Part shown: positions 8,000 to 14,567 of the stretch, piece by piece
Numbering within the stretch: the stretch's first letter is position 1
Layout: every line of letters begins with the position of its first letter
Origin: CAYSPU01 sp964432995
Lineage (GTDB): Bacteria > Verrucomicrobiota > Verrucomicrobiia > Limisphaerales > JAHDYP01
Length of the DNA: 20,116 bases
Assembly: GCA_964432995.1 (NCBI GenBank)
Contig: CAYSPU010000093.1
Coordinates: 1-20,116 of the forward strand
Direction: 5' to 3'
Translations under genes and position numbers: made by a program
The notes under the pieces: generated by a model
Told to the model about the DNA's origin: nothing
Databases searched by the model: none
The model's input: only the letters and a program-made list of their open reading frames with translations

Positions 8000-8029
8000 G
8001 CGGACGCCCGAGGCCGGGCGTCCCTACCT
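8000..8029 (-). repeat. Palindromic repeat unit B, inverted copy of unit A
   Basis: GGACGCCCG (8002-8010) and CGGGCGTCC (8015-8023) form a perfect 9-bp stem around AGGC. Read on the minus strand, this element equals unit A except for one G-to-C change in the left arm and the matching C-to-G change in the right arm. Pairing is therefore kept. Flanking bases (AGGTAGG before, GC after, on the minus strand) also match. Confidence 0.75.
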
Positions 8030-8095
8030 CAAACGGGAGGTTCCTGGGGAGCTGCCACGTCCAACCGCCCGCTGCGCCTTGGGACCACGAACTGT

Positions 8096-8146
8096 GTAGC
8101 GCCGGCTTTCCCGCCGGCAGGACGCCGACAGGACTGTCGGCGCTAC
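8096..8146. repeat. Multi-stem palindromic intergenic element
   Basis: GTAGCGCCG (8096-8104) pairs with CGGCGCTAC (8138-8146). Inside lie two smaller hairpins: GCCGGC (8101-8106) with GCCGGC (8113-8118), and GCCGACA (8124-8130) with TGTCGGC (8135-8141). The outer and inner pairings share bases, so they are partly alternative. The element resembles REP/BIME-type repeats scattered through such genomes. It lies 70 bases before the microprotein gene. Confidence 0.65.
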
Positions 8147-8215
8147 GGGCCATGTTGCGCCCGGTCTTGGGCCGGTGCATTTCCGGAAACGTCCACTCTC
8201 AGTGAATGAACCGAT

Positions 8216-8317
8216 ATGAAGCCCTCCCTCCTGAAAGCCATTGTCACGGACGTGCACTTCTGGGTGCCCGTCATCGTCCTGGTAGCCGGAATCACGCTCC
8301 TTTTCCTTCTCAAGTGA
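8216..8317 (+). CDS. 33-residue single-pass membrane microprotein
   Basis: From the ATG at 8216 to TGA at 8315-8317 the frame encodes 33 residues: a short charged head (MKPSLLKAIVTDVHF) followed by a hydrophobic stretch (WVPVIVLVAGITLLFLLK) long enough for one membrane helix, with a lysine at the end. It ends 4 bases before the ATG of the sugar transporter gene on the same strand, which suggests co-translation and a role as a small accessory subunit or stability factor. I do not recognise a named family. No strong Shine-Dalgarno is visible. Support comes from amino-acid pattern and spacing only. Confidence 0.6.
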   Translation: MKPSLLKAIVTDVHFWVPVIVLVAGITLLFLLK

Positions 8318-8321
8318 TCCC

Positions 8322-9620
8322 ATGAACAGCTCTCCGAGTGCGGCAACGGGCCAATCGCCCCGTTCGCTCCACCAGATCGGCGTGATGTGCGGCCTCGCGG
8401 CCGGCGCCTGGCTCGGCGCGGCGGAGGCCCCGACGAAGCTGGTGACGATGGGCTTTTCGCCTTTCATCATCTCGCTGGGCATGGTGGCGGGCGTTTTCGT
8501 CGCGCGCTGGACCGTGCCGGTGGCTCTCAAAGGCACGGACTTCGTGTGGATGGACTTGAAGGAGAAACCGCACCTCATCGTCTGGGCGATCCTGGCCGGC
8601 ATGCTCTGGGCCGTGGCCAACACCCTGACCGTCTTCGCCATCCGCGATGTCGGGCTCTCCATCGCGTTTCCTCTGTGGAACACCAACAGCCTGGTCGGCC
8701 TGTTCTGGGGCTGGTTGCTCTTCAACGAACTCCGCGGGTCGGCCGCGAAACACTGGACGAAAGTGCTGGGCGGCGCCGCCGCCATTGTCGTGGGCGCCTG
8801 TCTGCTGGCCTACGCGACCCAGCACCCTTCCTCCGGCGGGGGCCCGAGTCGCGCCACGCTGGGCATCCTCGCCGCCCTCGGCGCGGGCGTTCTCTGGGGA
8901 ACCATGTATGTCCCCTACCGCAAGGCTTACATCAGCGGCATGAACCCGCTTTCCTTTGTCACCGTCTTCACCTTTGGAGAGCTGGGCACCACGATTGTGC
9001 TCGGCGCGGTCTACCACGGCGGCCTGGGGAGTCTCTGGACCGAACTGGACCAGGCGCGGCCGGTTCTGTTCTGGCTTTTCCTCGGCGGCTTCTGCTGGGT
9101 CCTGGGCGACCTGTTCCAGCAATACGCCGCGAAGTACATCGGCATCGGCCGCGGCATCCCCCTGTCGAACACCAACCAGTTGTGGGGACTGGCCTGGGGC
9201 GCGCTCGTCTTCGGCGAACTCGCCAACCTCGGCATGGACGCCCGGATGCTGGTGATCGGCGGATCGCTCGTCATGATTGCCGGGGCGGTGTCCATCAGCT
9301 TCGCCGAAGCCCCCGCCTCCGAACAGGCCTCCTGGAAACGCGCGATGGAACGCGAGTGCGCGCGTTACCACATGGATCCTGCCAACGTCGCCGCCGTGCT
9401 GCGCGGCGAGGAACCGTTCAAAGCCGCGGGGCTCCGGCGCCGCTGGTGGGAAGCCCTCGTGGTTGGCGCCGCCCTGGGACTCTTCATCTGGCTCGCCCTC
9501 GGCGCCACCCGCCCGGACCTGGCCGCCAACCTCACCTGGATGACCATCCTGACCGTTGTCTCGCTCGTGATCCTGGCAGTCAGCGCAACGGTCCTCTGGC
9601 GTCGCACGCGATTCTCCTGA
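8322..9620 (+). CDS. GRP/DMT-superfamily sugar transporter
   Basis: This 432-residue polytopic membrane protein is related to the glucose/ribose porter (GRP) and RhaT-like transporters of the drug/metabolite transporter superfamily. It has about ten membrane helices in two homologous halves. Each half contains a matching signature: PLWNTNSLVGLFWG at 117-130 and PLSNTNQLWGLAWG at 280-293, each ending in a (N/G)EL triplet. After the core, a charged cytoplasmic-looking stretch (about 331-373) is followed by two further helices (about 376-394 and 405-426), an extension beyond the ten-helix fold. The gene follows the microprotein by 4 bases and the inositol operon by about 0.5 kb on the same strand. 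Import of inositol or a related sugar is therefore plausible but not shown. Confidence 0.85.
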   Translation: MNSSPSAATGQSPRSLHQIGVMCGLAAGAWLGAAEAPTKLVTMGFSPFIISLGMVAGVFVARWTVPVALKGTDFVWMDLKEKPHLIVWAILAGMLWAVANTLTVFAIRDVGLSIAFPLWNTNSLVGLFWGWLLFNELRGSAAKHWTKVLGGAAAIVVGACLLAYATQHPSSGGGPSRATLGILAALGAGVLWGTMYVPYRKAYISGMNPLSFVTVFTFGELGTTIVLGAVYHGGLGSLWTELDQARPVLFWLFLGGFCWVLGDLFQQYAAKYIGIGRGIPLSNTNQLWGLAWGALVFGELANLGMDARMLVIGGSLVMIAGAVSISFAEAPASEQASWKRAMERECARYHMDPANVAAVLRGEEPFKAAGLRRRWWEALVVGAALGLFIWLALGATRPDLAANLTWMTILTVVSLVILAVSATVLWRRTRFS

Positions 9621-9709
9621 GGCAACTTGCTCCAGGAGCCCACCGGTGATGCTGCCTGCGTCCACCTTCCATCCTGAATCCCGATGCTGAGTCCAAACCA
9701 AGGGGAAGA

Positions 9710-9820
9710 AACCACGGATGAACAGCGATGGACACGGATTAGGGCGCGGCCTTCCGCTTCATCTGCGAGGTGGTCCTCCGGCTCGGCGCAACCACTGCCC
9801 ATCCGTGTGCATCCGTGGTT
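9710..9820. repeat. Intergenic inverted repeat (ACGGATG family)
   Basis: AACCACGGATG (9710-9720) is the exact reverse complement of CATCCGTGGTT (9810-9820). ACACGGAT (9732-9739) is the exact reverse complement of ATCCGTGT (9801-9808). The two arms are copies of one sequence, with about ten extra bases in the left arm. The 61-base middle holds no gene. It lies between the sugar transporter and the lactonase gene. Confidence 0.7.
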
Positions 9821-9844
9821 GAGTTGCGGTTCTTGCACCCGACT

Positions 9845-11131
9845 ATGCAATCTGTCCGTTTCTCTTCACCAGAGCGTTCCCGCCGCTGTTTTCTGAAGGC
9901 CTCCGCCCTCCTCGCCGGCGGTGCCCCGCTCCTGGCGGCAGCCGGGGAAACGTCGCCCGCCAACGGGAATGCTCCGCTCATGGCCTACGTGGGCACGTTC
10001 AGCTCTCCGCTCCGTGACGTGTTGCCAACCCAGGTAGACTTGCCCCCTGGAAATGGCCGCGGCATTCACCTTTACCAAGTCCATCGCACCTCGGGCGCCC
10101 TGACACCCAGCGGCGTGTGTGAACTGGGAACCAGCCCGAGTTGCCTGGCCGTCAACACCGCCGGCACGCGCCTCTATTCCGCCAATGAGACGGACCGCGT
10201 GGGCGAACACCGCGAAGGAACCGTCAGCGCCTTTGCCATCAATCGAGCCGACGGGCAGTTGACCCCGCTCAACACCGTCCGTTCCGGCGGAGCCGGTCCC
10301 ACGTATGTGAGCATCCACCCGTCCGGAAAGTTCCTGCTCGTGGCCAACTACTTTGGCGGCTCCGTCTCGGTGCTGCCCATCCTCCCCGACGGACGCCTGG
10401 GGACCGCCACGGACATCAGGCAGGACGATGGCACGGTGGGACCGACAAAGGCCACCAACGCCCCACCGGGGAGCTTCGCCTTCAGCGGGCACGACCGAAC
10501 GCACGCGCACATGATCCAGGCGGATCCCGCGGGGCGCTTCGTCTTGCACGTCGATCTGGGGCTGGACCGGATCTATGTCTGGAAGTTCGATGAGCGCAGC
10601 GGTGTCCTGACCCCCAACGATCCCCCTGCGGTCTCGCTGCCGCCGGGTGACGGGCCGCGCCACTTCTGCTTCCACCCCAATGGACGCTGGTGCTACTCCC
10701 TCCAGGAGGAAGGCTCGAACATCGTCCTCTTTGACTACGCCGCCGCCCAGGGTCGGCTGACCCCGCGGCAGACGATCTCCAGCCTGCCGCCGGGTTTCGC
10801 CGGGAGCAACTTCTGCTCGGAGATCCTGGTCTCCGGCGATGGCCGGTTCGTCTATGCCGGCAACCGCTTGCACGACAGCATCGGCATCTTCGCGGTCGGC
10901 AACAACGGGGAGCTGACCTTCGTCGCCGACGAATGGACCCGCGGCAATTACCCACGGAGCTTCGGCTTCGACCCCAGCGGCCAGTTCCTCTACTCCTGCA
11001 ACCAGCGAGCCGACAACATCACCGCGTTCCGGGTCGACCGCCAAACGGGCCGACTGGTCTTCACCGGCCAATACACCCCGGTCGGCAACCCGTCCGCGAT
11101 CGTGTTCCTCGACCTCGCCAAAGCGGGGTGA
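9845..11131 (+). CDS. Tat-exported lactonase-family seven-bladed beta-propeller protein
   Basis: The 428-residue protein starts with a twin-arginine signal: SRRCFLK at residues 12-18, then a hydrophobic stretch to about residue 33 ending in LAAAGET. It should therefore be folded before export. The mature part belongs to the 6-phosphogluconolactonase/YbhE-like propeller family. Blade-type motifs recur, such as YVSIHPSGKFLLVANY, FCFHPNGRWCYSLQE, VSGDGRFVYAGNRLHDSI and FGFDPSGQFLYSCNQRADNI. It also has the MAYVGTF opening near residue 46. Characterised members hydrolyse 6-phosphogluconolactone or cyclise muconates, but an exported copy is unlikely to act on a cytoplasmic phosphorylated lactone, so the substrate is unknown. 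The ATG at 9845 puts the signal at the N-terminus; a further 25 upstream codons run through the repeat and are rejected. Confidence 0.85.
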   Translation: MQSVRFSSPERSRRCFLKASALLAGGAPLLAAAGETSPANGNAPLMAYVGTFSSPLRDVLPTQVDLPPGNGRGIHLYQVHRTSGALTPSGVCELGTSPSCLAVNTAGTRLYSANETDRVGEHREGTVSAFAINRADGQLTPLNTVRSGGAGPTYVSIHPSGKFLLVANYFGGSVSVLPILPDGRLGTATDIRQDDGTVGPTKATNAPPGSFAFSGHDRTHAHMIQADPAGRFVLHVDLGLDRIYVWKFDERSGVLTPNDPPAVSLPPGDGPRHFCFHPNGRWCYSLQEEGSNIVLFDYAAAQGRLTPRQTISSLPPGFAGSNFCSEILVSGDGRFVYAGNRLHDSIGIFAVGNNGELTFVADEWTRGNYPRSFGFDPSGQFLYSCNQRADNITAFRVDRQTGRLVFTGQYTPVGNPSAIVFLDLAKAG

Positions 11132-11408
11132 CTCGCCCCCCGTTGCTGGCATCCTGTGCGCCGGGCACGAGGGTCCGGTCTTCCTCCAACTGCCGCCTCG
11201 GCGACCGGCACCGGATCGACCTGCGGCTGGAGTTTGCAGACGGGAATGTGACAGGCGACGGGGCCGACGACATCGACATCGAGATCGGCGGCCTTCCGTG
11301 TGGGCGGATTTGGCCCCGAGCGCTTCTCTTTCCGCCGAAGGATTTCCCTGTTTCAATGCGACATACCAGTTGACGGCGCGCGCTTTCCGGCCGCGACGCC
11401 AAAGATGA
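11132..11408 (+). other. Intergenic region with a possible gene remnant
   Basis: No intact gene is seen. At 11215-11292 one plus-strand frame reads IDLRLEFADGNVTGDGADDI, then DIEIGG. This looks like a beta-strand-rich protein fragment, but no start or recognisable continuation flanks it. It may be a decayed gene fragment or chance. No clear promoter for the sigma-factor gene downstream could be picked out. Confidence 0.3.
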
Positions 11409-11987
11409 ATGGGCCCCGACTACCAAGACGACCTGGATCTGGCGACGCACGTGGCGCAGGGCGATACGAGAGCTTTCGACGACTTCTACGCCCGGTACGC
11501 GGACTTGGTATTCGCCTTCATCTACCACCTGCTCGACGGCGCACGGATGGACGCGGAGGAAATCTGGCAGGACACCTTTGTCGTCGCCCTGCGTGCTCTG
11601 CCTGGTTATCGGGGACGAAGCCGGCTGTCGTCGTGGCTGTGCAGCATCGCCCGGCACAAGGTGGCCGATTTCCATCGTCGCCAGGGCGGTGCCCGCGGAG
11701 CGGTGTTGTCGATTGCGCCCGAGCAACTGCTGGACCTGATGGACAACGGGCCGTTGCCCGACGAGGTGCTCGAACAACGTGCCACGCGTGCCCGCATGGT
11801 CGAGGCGCTGGCCGGCCTGCCCGTGGATTGCCGGGACGCAATGACAGCTCGCTACGTGGACGGGGAGCCGGTCGACGAGATCGCGCGGCGGCTGGGGAGG
11901 AGCTACAAGGCAACGGAGTCGCTCCTCTCGCGCGGGAGAGCAATGTTGCGTGAGCTGGTAAGAGCCATCCCGGAAGAGGACCCATGA
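11409..11987 (+). CDS. ECF-type RNA polymerase sigma factor
   Basis: This 192-residue sigma-70-family protein has only regions 2 and 4, the layout of extracytoplasmic-function sigma factors. Region 2 covers about residues 18-92 (AFDDFYARYADLVFAFIYH, then DAEEIWQDTFVVALRALPGY, then SRLSSWLCSIARHKVADF). Region 4 covers about 128-185 (ALAGLPVDCRDAMTARYVDG, then VDEIARRLGRSYKATESLLS, a helix-turn-helix). It should direct RNA polymerase to a small stress- or envelope-related regulon. Its TGA overlaps the ATG of the next gene (ATGA at 11984-11987), so the membrane protein downstream is translationally coupled and probably controls it. Which ECF group it belongs to cannot be told by eye. Confidence 0.9.
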   Translation: MGPDYQDDLDLATHVAQGDTRAFDDFYARYADLVFAFIYHLLDGARMDAEEIWQDTFVVALRALPGYRGRSRLSSWLCSIARHKVADFHRRQGGARGAVLSIAPEQLLDLMDNGPLPDEVLEQRATRARMVEALAGLPVDCRDAMTARYVDGEPVDEIARRLGRSYKATESLLSRGRAMLRELVRAIPEEDP

Positions 11988-12331
11988 ACGATCGCGAGAC
12001 CCACTTCGACTGCAACCTCGGGCGGTTGCTCCGAGCGAGTTGCGGCCCGGAAACCGCCGTGCGCCCCGCCGCACGCGAGCGTCTTCGCCGCGAACTCGTC
12101 GCCATGCTGCAACGCCATGTGCAGCCTGCGGAGTTCCCCGTGGCCGCCCTCGGATTCCTCACGGTTGCGCTGTCGCTGCTGTTCGCGGCCTGGGGCGCAT
12201 CTGCCTGGACTGGTGTGGCTCGGTCGGTTGGCTGGGGTCCAGCGGGCCCGATCCTGGCCCTGGTCCTGGTGAACCTGGTTGGCATCCCCGTCGCCAGTCT
12301 GGTCGTTGTCTTGAGGAGGAGATATGCTTGA
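11984..12331 (+). CDS. Small two-helix membrane protein, candidate anti-sigma factor
   Basis: The 115-residue protein has a charged N-terminal cytoplasmic segment of about 50 residues (with RERLRRELVAMLQRH) and two predicted membrane helices (about 51-72 and 87-110). It ends in RRRYA. It overlaps the sigma gene by 4 bases and the next gene by 8, so all three are expected to be made together. Position and layout suggest an anti-sigma role. The zinc-binding HxxxCxxC motif of the common ZAS anti-sigma fold is not present; the two cysteines (10 and 20) are spaced differently. I do not recognise a named family. Confidence 0.75.
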   Translation: MNDRETHFDCNLGRLLRASCGPETAVRPAARERLRRELVAMLQRHVQPAEFPVAALGFLTVALSLLFAAWGASAWTGVARSVGWGPAGPILALVLVNLVGIPVASLVVVLRRRYA

Positions 12332-13082
12332 ACGAATTCAGCGCCGCTTGCCGGCCATTGCCGTCGTCGCGCTTACCGCCGCCATCGCCTGCTTCTTTCT
12401 CGTCGAAGCCCAGCTCAGGAAATCCCGGGTCGAGTCCGACGACACGCGGCGAACCGTGGACGCGGCGGTTGCGGGGTTGCAGTCCGTGCGTCCGGATTCA
12501 CTGGAGGATCCAGGCTTTCGCCAGGCGGTCGAGAAGTTCCGCCAGTCTCCCCATGTCGTCGCCGTTTGGCTCATCCGGCCGGACGGGCAGATTGCCTTCT
12601 CGACCGCGCGCTTTGCGACGACCGGCTCGGTGAACGACTTGGCCCAGGACGAGACCCGTCGGGTCTTGTCCGAAATGCCGGAAGGATTCCTGAGCGCGCC
12701 GCAGCGAACCGCTCTGCTGGCCGCGTCCGCCATTCAGAGCGAAGGTGAGCACAACGACATCTTCCGCCAGATGATCCGCATCGTGCGCAGCCGGAGTGAT
12801 GTGGACGTGGGATTCATCGGTGTGTCCTATGCCGCGAGTCCCGACTCCGGGACCTTTCCCGGCATCCCCTTCGCCATCGCGCTGCTCCTGATCCCTGTCG
12901 GGTTGTTGGTGTACTGGCTGGCCCTGCCGTGGTGGGTGTTCCTGGATGCGAAACGCCAGGGAGAGAAGGCCTGGATCTGGACGATGTTTGTCCTGCTCGG
13001 GAATCTGGTCGCGCTCCTTGCCTACCTGTTGACGCGGCGACCCTCGCTGGCGCCCTCCGGACGCGAGTCCGAGCTTCCCTGA
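12324..13082 (+). CDS. Membrane protein with extracytoplasmic sensor-like domain
   Basis: The 252-residue protein has an N-terminal membrane helix (about 9-28) and an extracytoplasmic domain of about 150 residues. Two helices follow (about 180-207 and 217-237) and the C-terminus is short and basic. The domain includes SPHVVAVWLIRPDGQIAFST (residues 75-94), which resembles the N-terminal strand of Cache/PAS-like sensor domains. The last part (WVFLDAKRQGEKAWIWTMF, then LLAYLLTRRP) resembles the paired helices of phospholipase-D-type N-terminal membrane modules. It is the third gene of the sigma operon, so sensing an envelope signal and passing it to the two-helix partner is a reasonable inference. 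No enzyme motif is seen. Its last 61 bases overlap the 3' end of the convergent NAD synthase gene. Confidence 0.75.
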   Translation: MLERIQRRLPAIAVVALTAAIACFFLVEAQLRKSRVESDDTRRTVDAAVAGLQSVRPDSLEDPGFRQAVEKFRQSPHVVAVWLIRPDGQIAFSTARFATTGSVNDLAQDETRRVLSEMPEGFLSAPQRTALLAASAIQSEGEHNDIFRQMIRIVRSRSDVDVGFIGVSYAASPDSGTFPGIPFAIALLLIPVGLLVYWLALPWWVFLDAKRQGEKAWIWTMFVLLGNLVALLAYLLTRRPSLAPSGRESELP

Positions 13083-14053
13083 GTGCCTGCGCGCTCGAGG
13101 GTGGGAGGCAGTTCGTTCAGGTGCCGGGTGGCGTTGTGTTTTTGGGTGAAGTCCCGGAAGGCACGGTTCACCTGCGCGTCGGTCAGTCCCATCACTTGAC
13201 ACACTTCGCCCACCTCGATCTTCCGTTCCCAGGCGTAGAGCAACAAATCGAGGATGCGGTAGGGCATGCGGAAATACCATTCCTCGTCGGTGACGGGCGC
13301 GCTGTAGGTGTCGGGGCAGGGCGGGCGCCGAAGGATCTCGGGGATGACGTCCATATGCTCGGCCAACTGGAACACCTCCGTCTTGAACAGATGCGCGAGG
13401 GGTTCGAGGTCCACGCCGCCGTCCCCGTATCTCACGAAGAGGCCTTGGAGGGCCTCGGTTCGGTTGGTGGTGCCGCAGACCAGGTAGTGCAGTCGCTCGG
13501 CGTGGTAATACTGCGCCATCATGCGGGTGCGGTGCTTGGTGCACGTCGCCGCGATAATGCCGTTGGCCTGGACGCTGTTGAGCTTGGCGGACTTCGCGTT
13601 CCCCTTCGGATCCACGATGGTCAGCGTGAAGAAGTTCAAGCTGTCGTGGTCCAGGAGGTTCGCGGGGAGGGTAATCTTGAGCCGGTAGTCCCGGGTGAAC
13701 TCGGGAAAGACCGAGCGGGCGACGGCATCGCGTTTGTCATACGATCCAAACGCTTCCAGCACCGGCGTGATGTCGATCTTCTCGAACTGGATTCCCAACT
13801 GCCGGGCGTGACTCGTGGCAAACGCCTCGCTGTCCGGGTGAGACTCCTTGTCCGGCAGCATCAGTCCGAGCACGTGCTCTTTGCCGAGGGCCCGGACGCA
13901 GAGCGCCGCGCTCAGGGCGGAGTCCACGCCGCCGCTCAGGCCGATGACGGCGCCGCGGCGTTTGAGGCGCATCGTCTGCTCGCGAAGGAAGCCGCAGATC
14001 CTCTCCGCTTCGCTCGCGCAATCGATCTTCAGCGCATCTGGATGGAGTGCCAC
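13022..14053 (-). CDS. nadE: NAD(+) synthase, ammonia-dependent type
   Basis: NadE makes NAD from deamido-NAD, ATP and ammonia in the cytoplasm. The protein has the ATP-pyrophosphatase P-loop SGGVDSALSAALC (from residue 40), LGLMLPDKESHPDSEAF, NTN-type substrate residues in CGTTNRTEALQGLFVRYGDG, and LAHLFKTEVFQLAEH. No glutaminase domain is attached. I chose the GTG at 14053 (343 residues) because GGAAGG lies 8 bases upstream. An in-frame ATG at 14086 would add 11 residues but has no ribosome site, and a TTG at 14110 is also open. The last ~20 residues (after ELPPTLER) are low-complexity and fall in the convergent overlap with the membrane-protein gene, so they look like a read-through extension. 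The identification is firm. Confidence 0.9.
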   Translation of the reverse strand: MALHPDALKIDCASEAERICGFLREQTMRLKRRGAVIGLSGGVDSALSAALCVRALGKEHVLGLMLPDKESHPDSEAFATSHARQLGIQFEKIDITPVLEAFGSYDKRDAVARSVFPEFTRDYRLKITLPANLLDHDSLNFFTLTIVDPKGNAKSAKLNSVQANGIIAATCTKHRTRMMAQYYHAERLHYLVCGTTNRTEALQGLFVRYGDGGVDLEPLAHLFKTEVFQLAEHMDVIPEILRRPPCPDTYSAPVTDEEWYFRMPYRILDLLLYAWERKIEVGEVCQVMGLTDAQVNRAFRDFTQKHNATRHLNELPPTLERAGTQGSSDSRPEGASEGRRVNR

Positions 14054-14061
14054 AAGGGGTG

Positions 14062-14067
14062 CCTTCC
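14062..14067 (-). promoter_or_regulatory. Shine-Dalgarno sequence deciding the nadE start
   Basis: GGAAGG on the minus strand ends 8 bases before the GTG at 14053. The alternative ATG at 14086 has no comparable purine run upstream. This supports GTG as the translation start. Confidence 0.55.
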
Positions 14068-14318
14068 GATTCGGTGGCTGAAGCATGACACAAACCCGGG
14101 AGCGAGGCAAATGCTCCCGGCTCCTCGCGTAAGTGGCGCTGGCGGTTCGGTCGTCCCCGGTCCACGTGCGGTTTTCGCCCCTGCGGCAGATCGGCTGGCG
14201 TTGTTCGATCCCCCGGTCTACGGGGTCTTCCCGCCCCAGAGCGGGCGAGGCATGCGGCGTAGCCGAGGGGCAACAGGGAGCATCGACAATAGATGGCAGC
14301 TATTCCAGTTTGCGAACG

Positions 14319-14558
14319 GTGAACGTTGCGTTGGCCAGACATTTCGAGGAGTTGATCGCCCGCCTGATCGAGAGTGGACGCTACAACAACGCCAGCGAAG
14401 TGGTGCGCGCCGGTCTGTGTGGACTGGAGCCCGAGGAGCAGTCCCGGTCGGTGATCTGGTTCCGGCGAGGAACCTTGAAGCACCTATACACCCCGGCCGA
14501 AAACCGCGCGGAACGGCGGACTGCCCGGGCCTCCACCCTGAGGGCCGAATCCGCATGA
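14319..14558 (+). pseudogene. Orphan ParD-like antitoxin, C-terminus divergent
   Basis: From the GTG at 14319, the first 40 residues (MNVALARHFEELIARLIESG, then RYNNASEVVRAGLCGLEPEE) are a clear ribbon-helix-helix ParD/CopG-type antitoxin domain. It would bind DNA and, in complete systems, neutralise a ParE toxin. The remaining ~39 residues (from QSRSVIWFRRG) are basic and do not resemble the usual acidic toxin-binding tail. No ParE-like frame follows: the next gene starts on the opposite strand and ends 9 bases away. I read it as a decayed or orphaned antitoxin. A functional solo regulator is the alternative. Confidence 0.6.
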
Positions 14559-14567
14559 GACAGGCGC

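Noticed and set aside
7946..8023. The 9-bp hairpins as a rho-independent terminator of the iol operon
   Set aside because: Neither hairpin is followed by a T-run, and the paired inverted copies with conserved flanks fit a dispersed repeat better.
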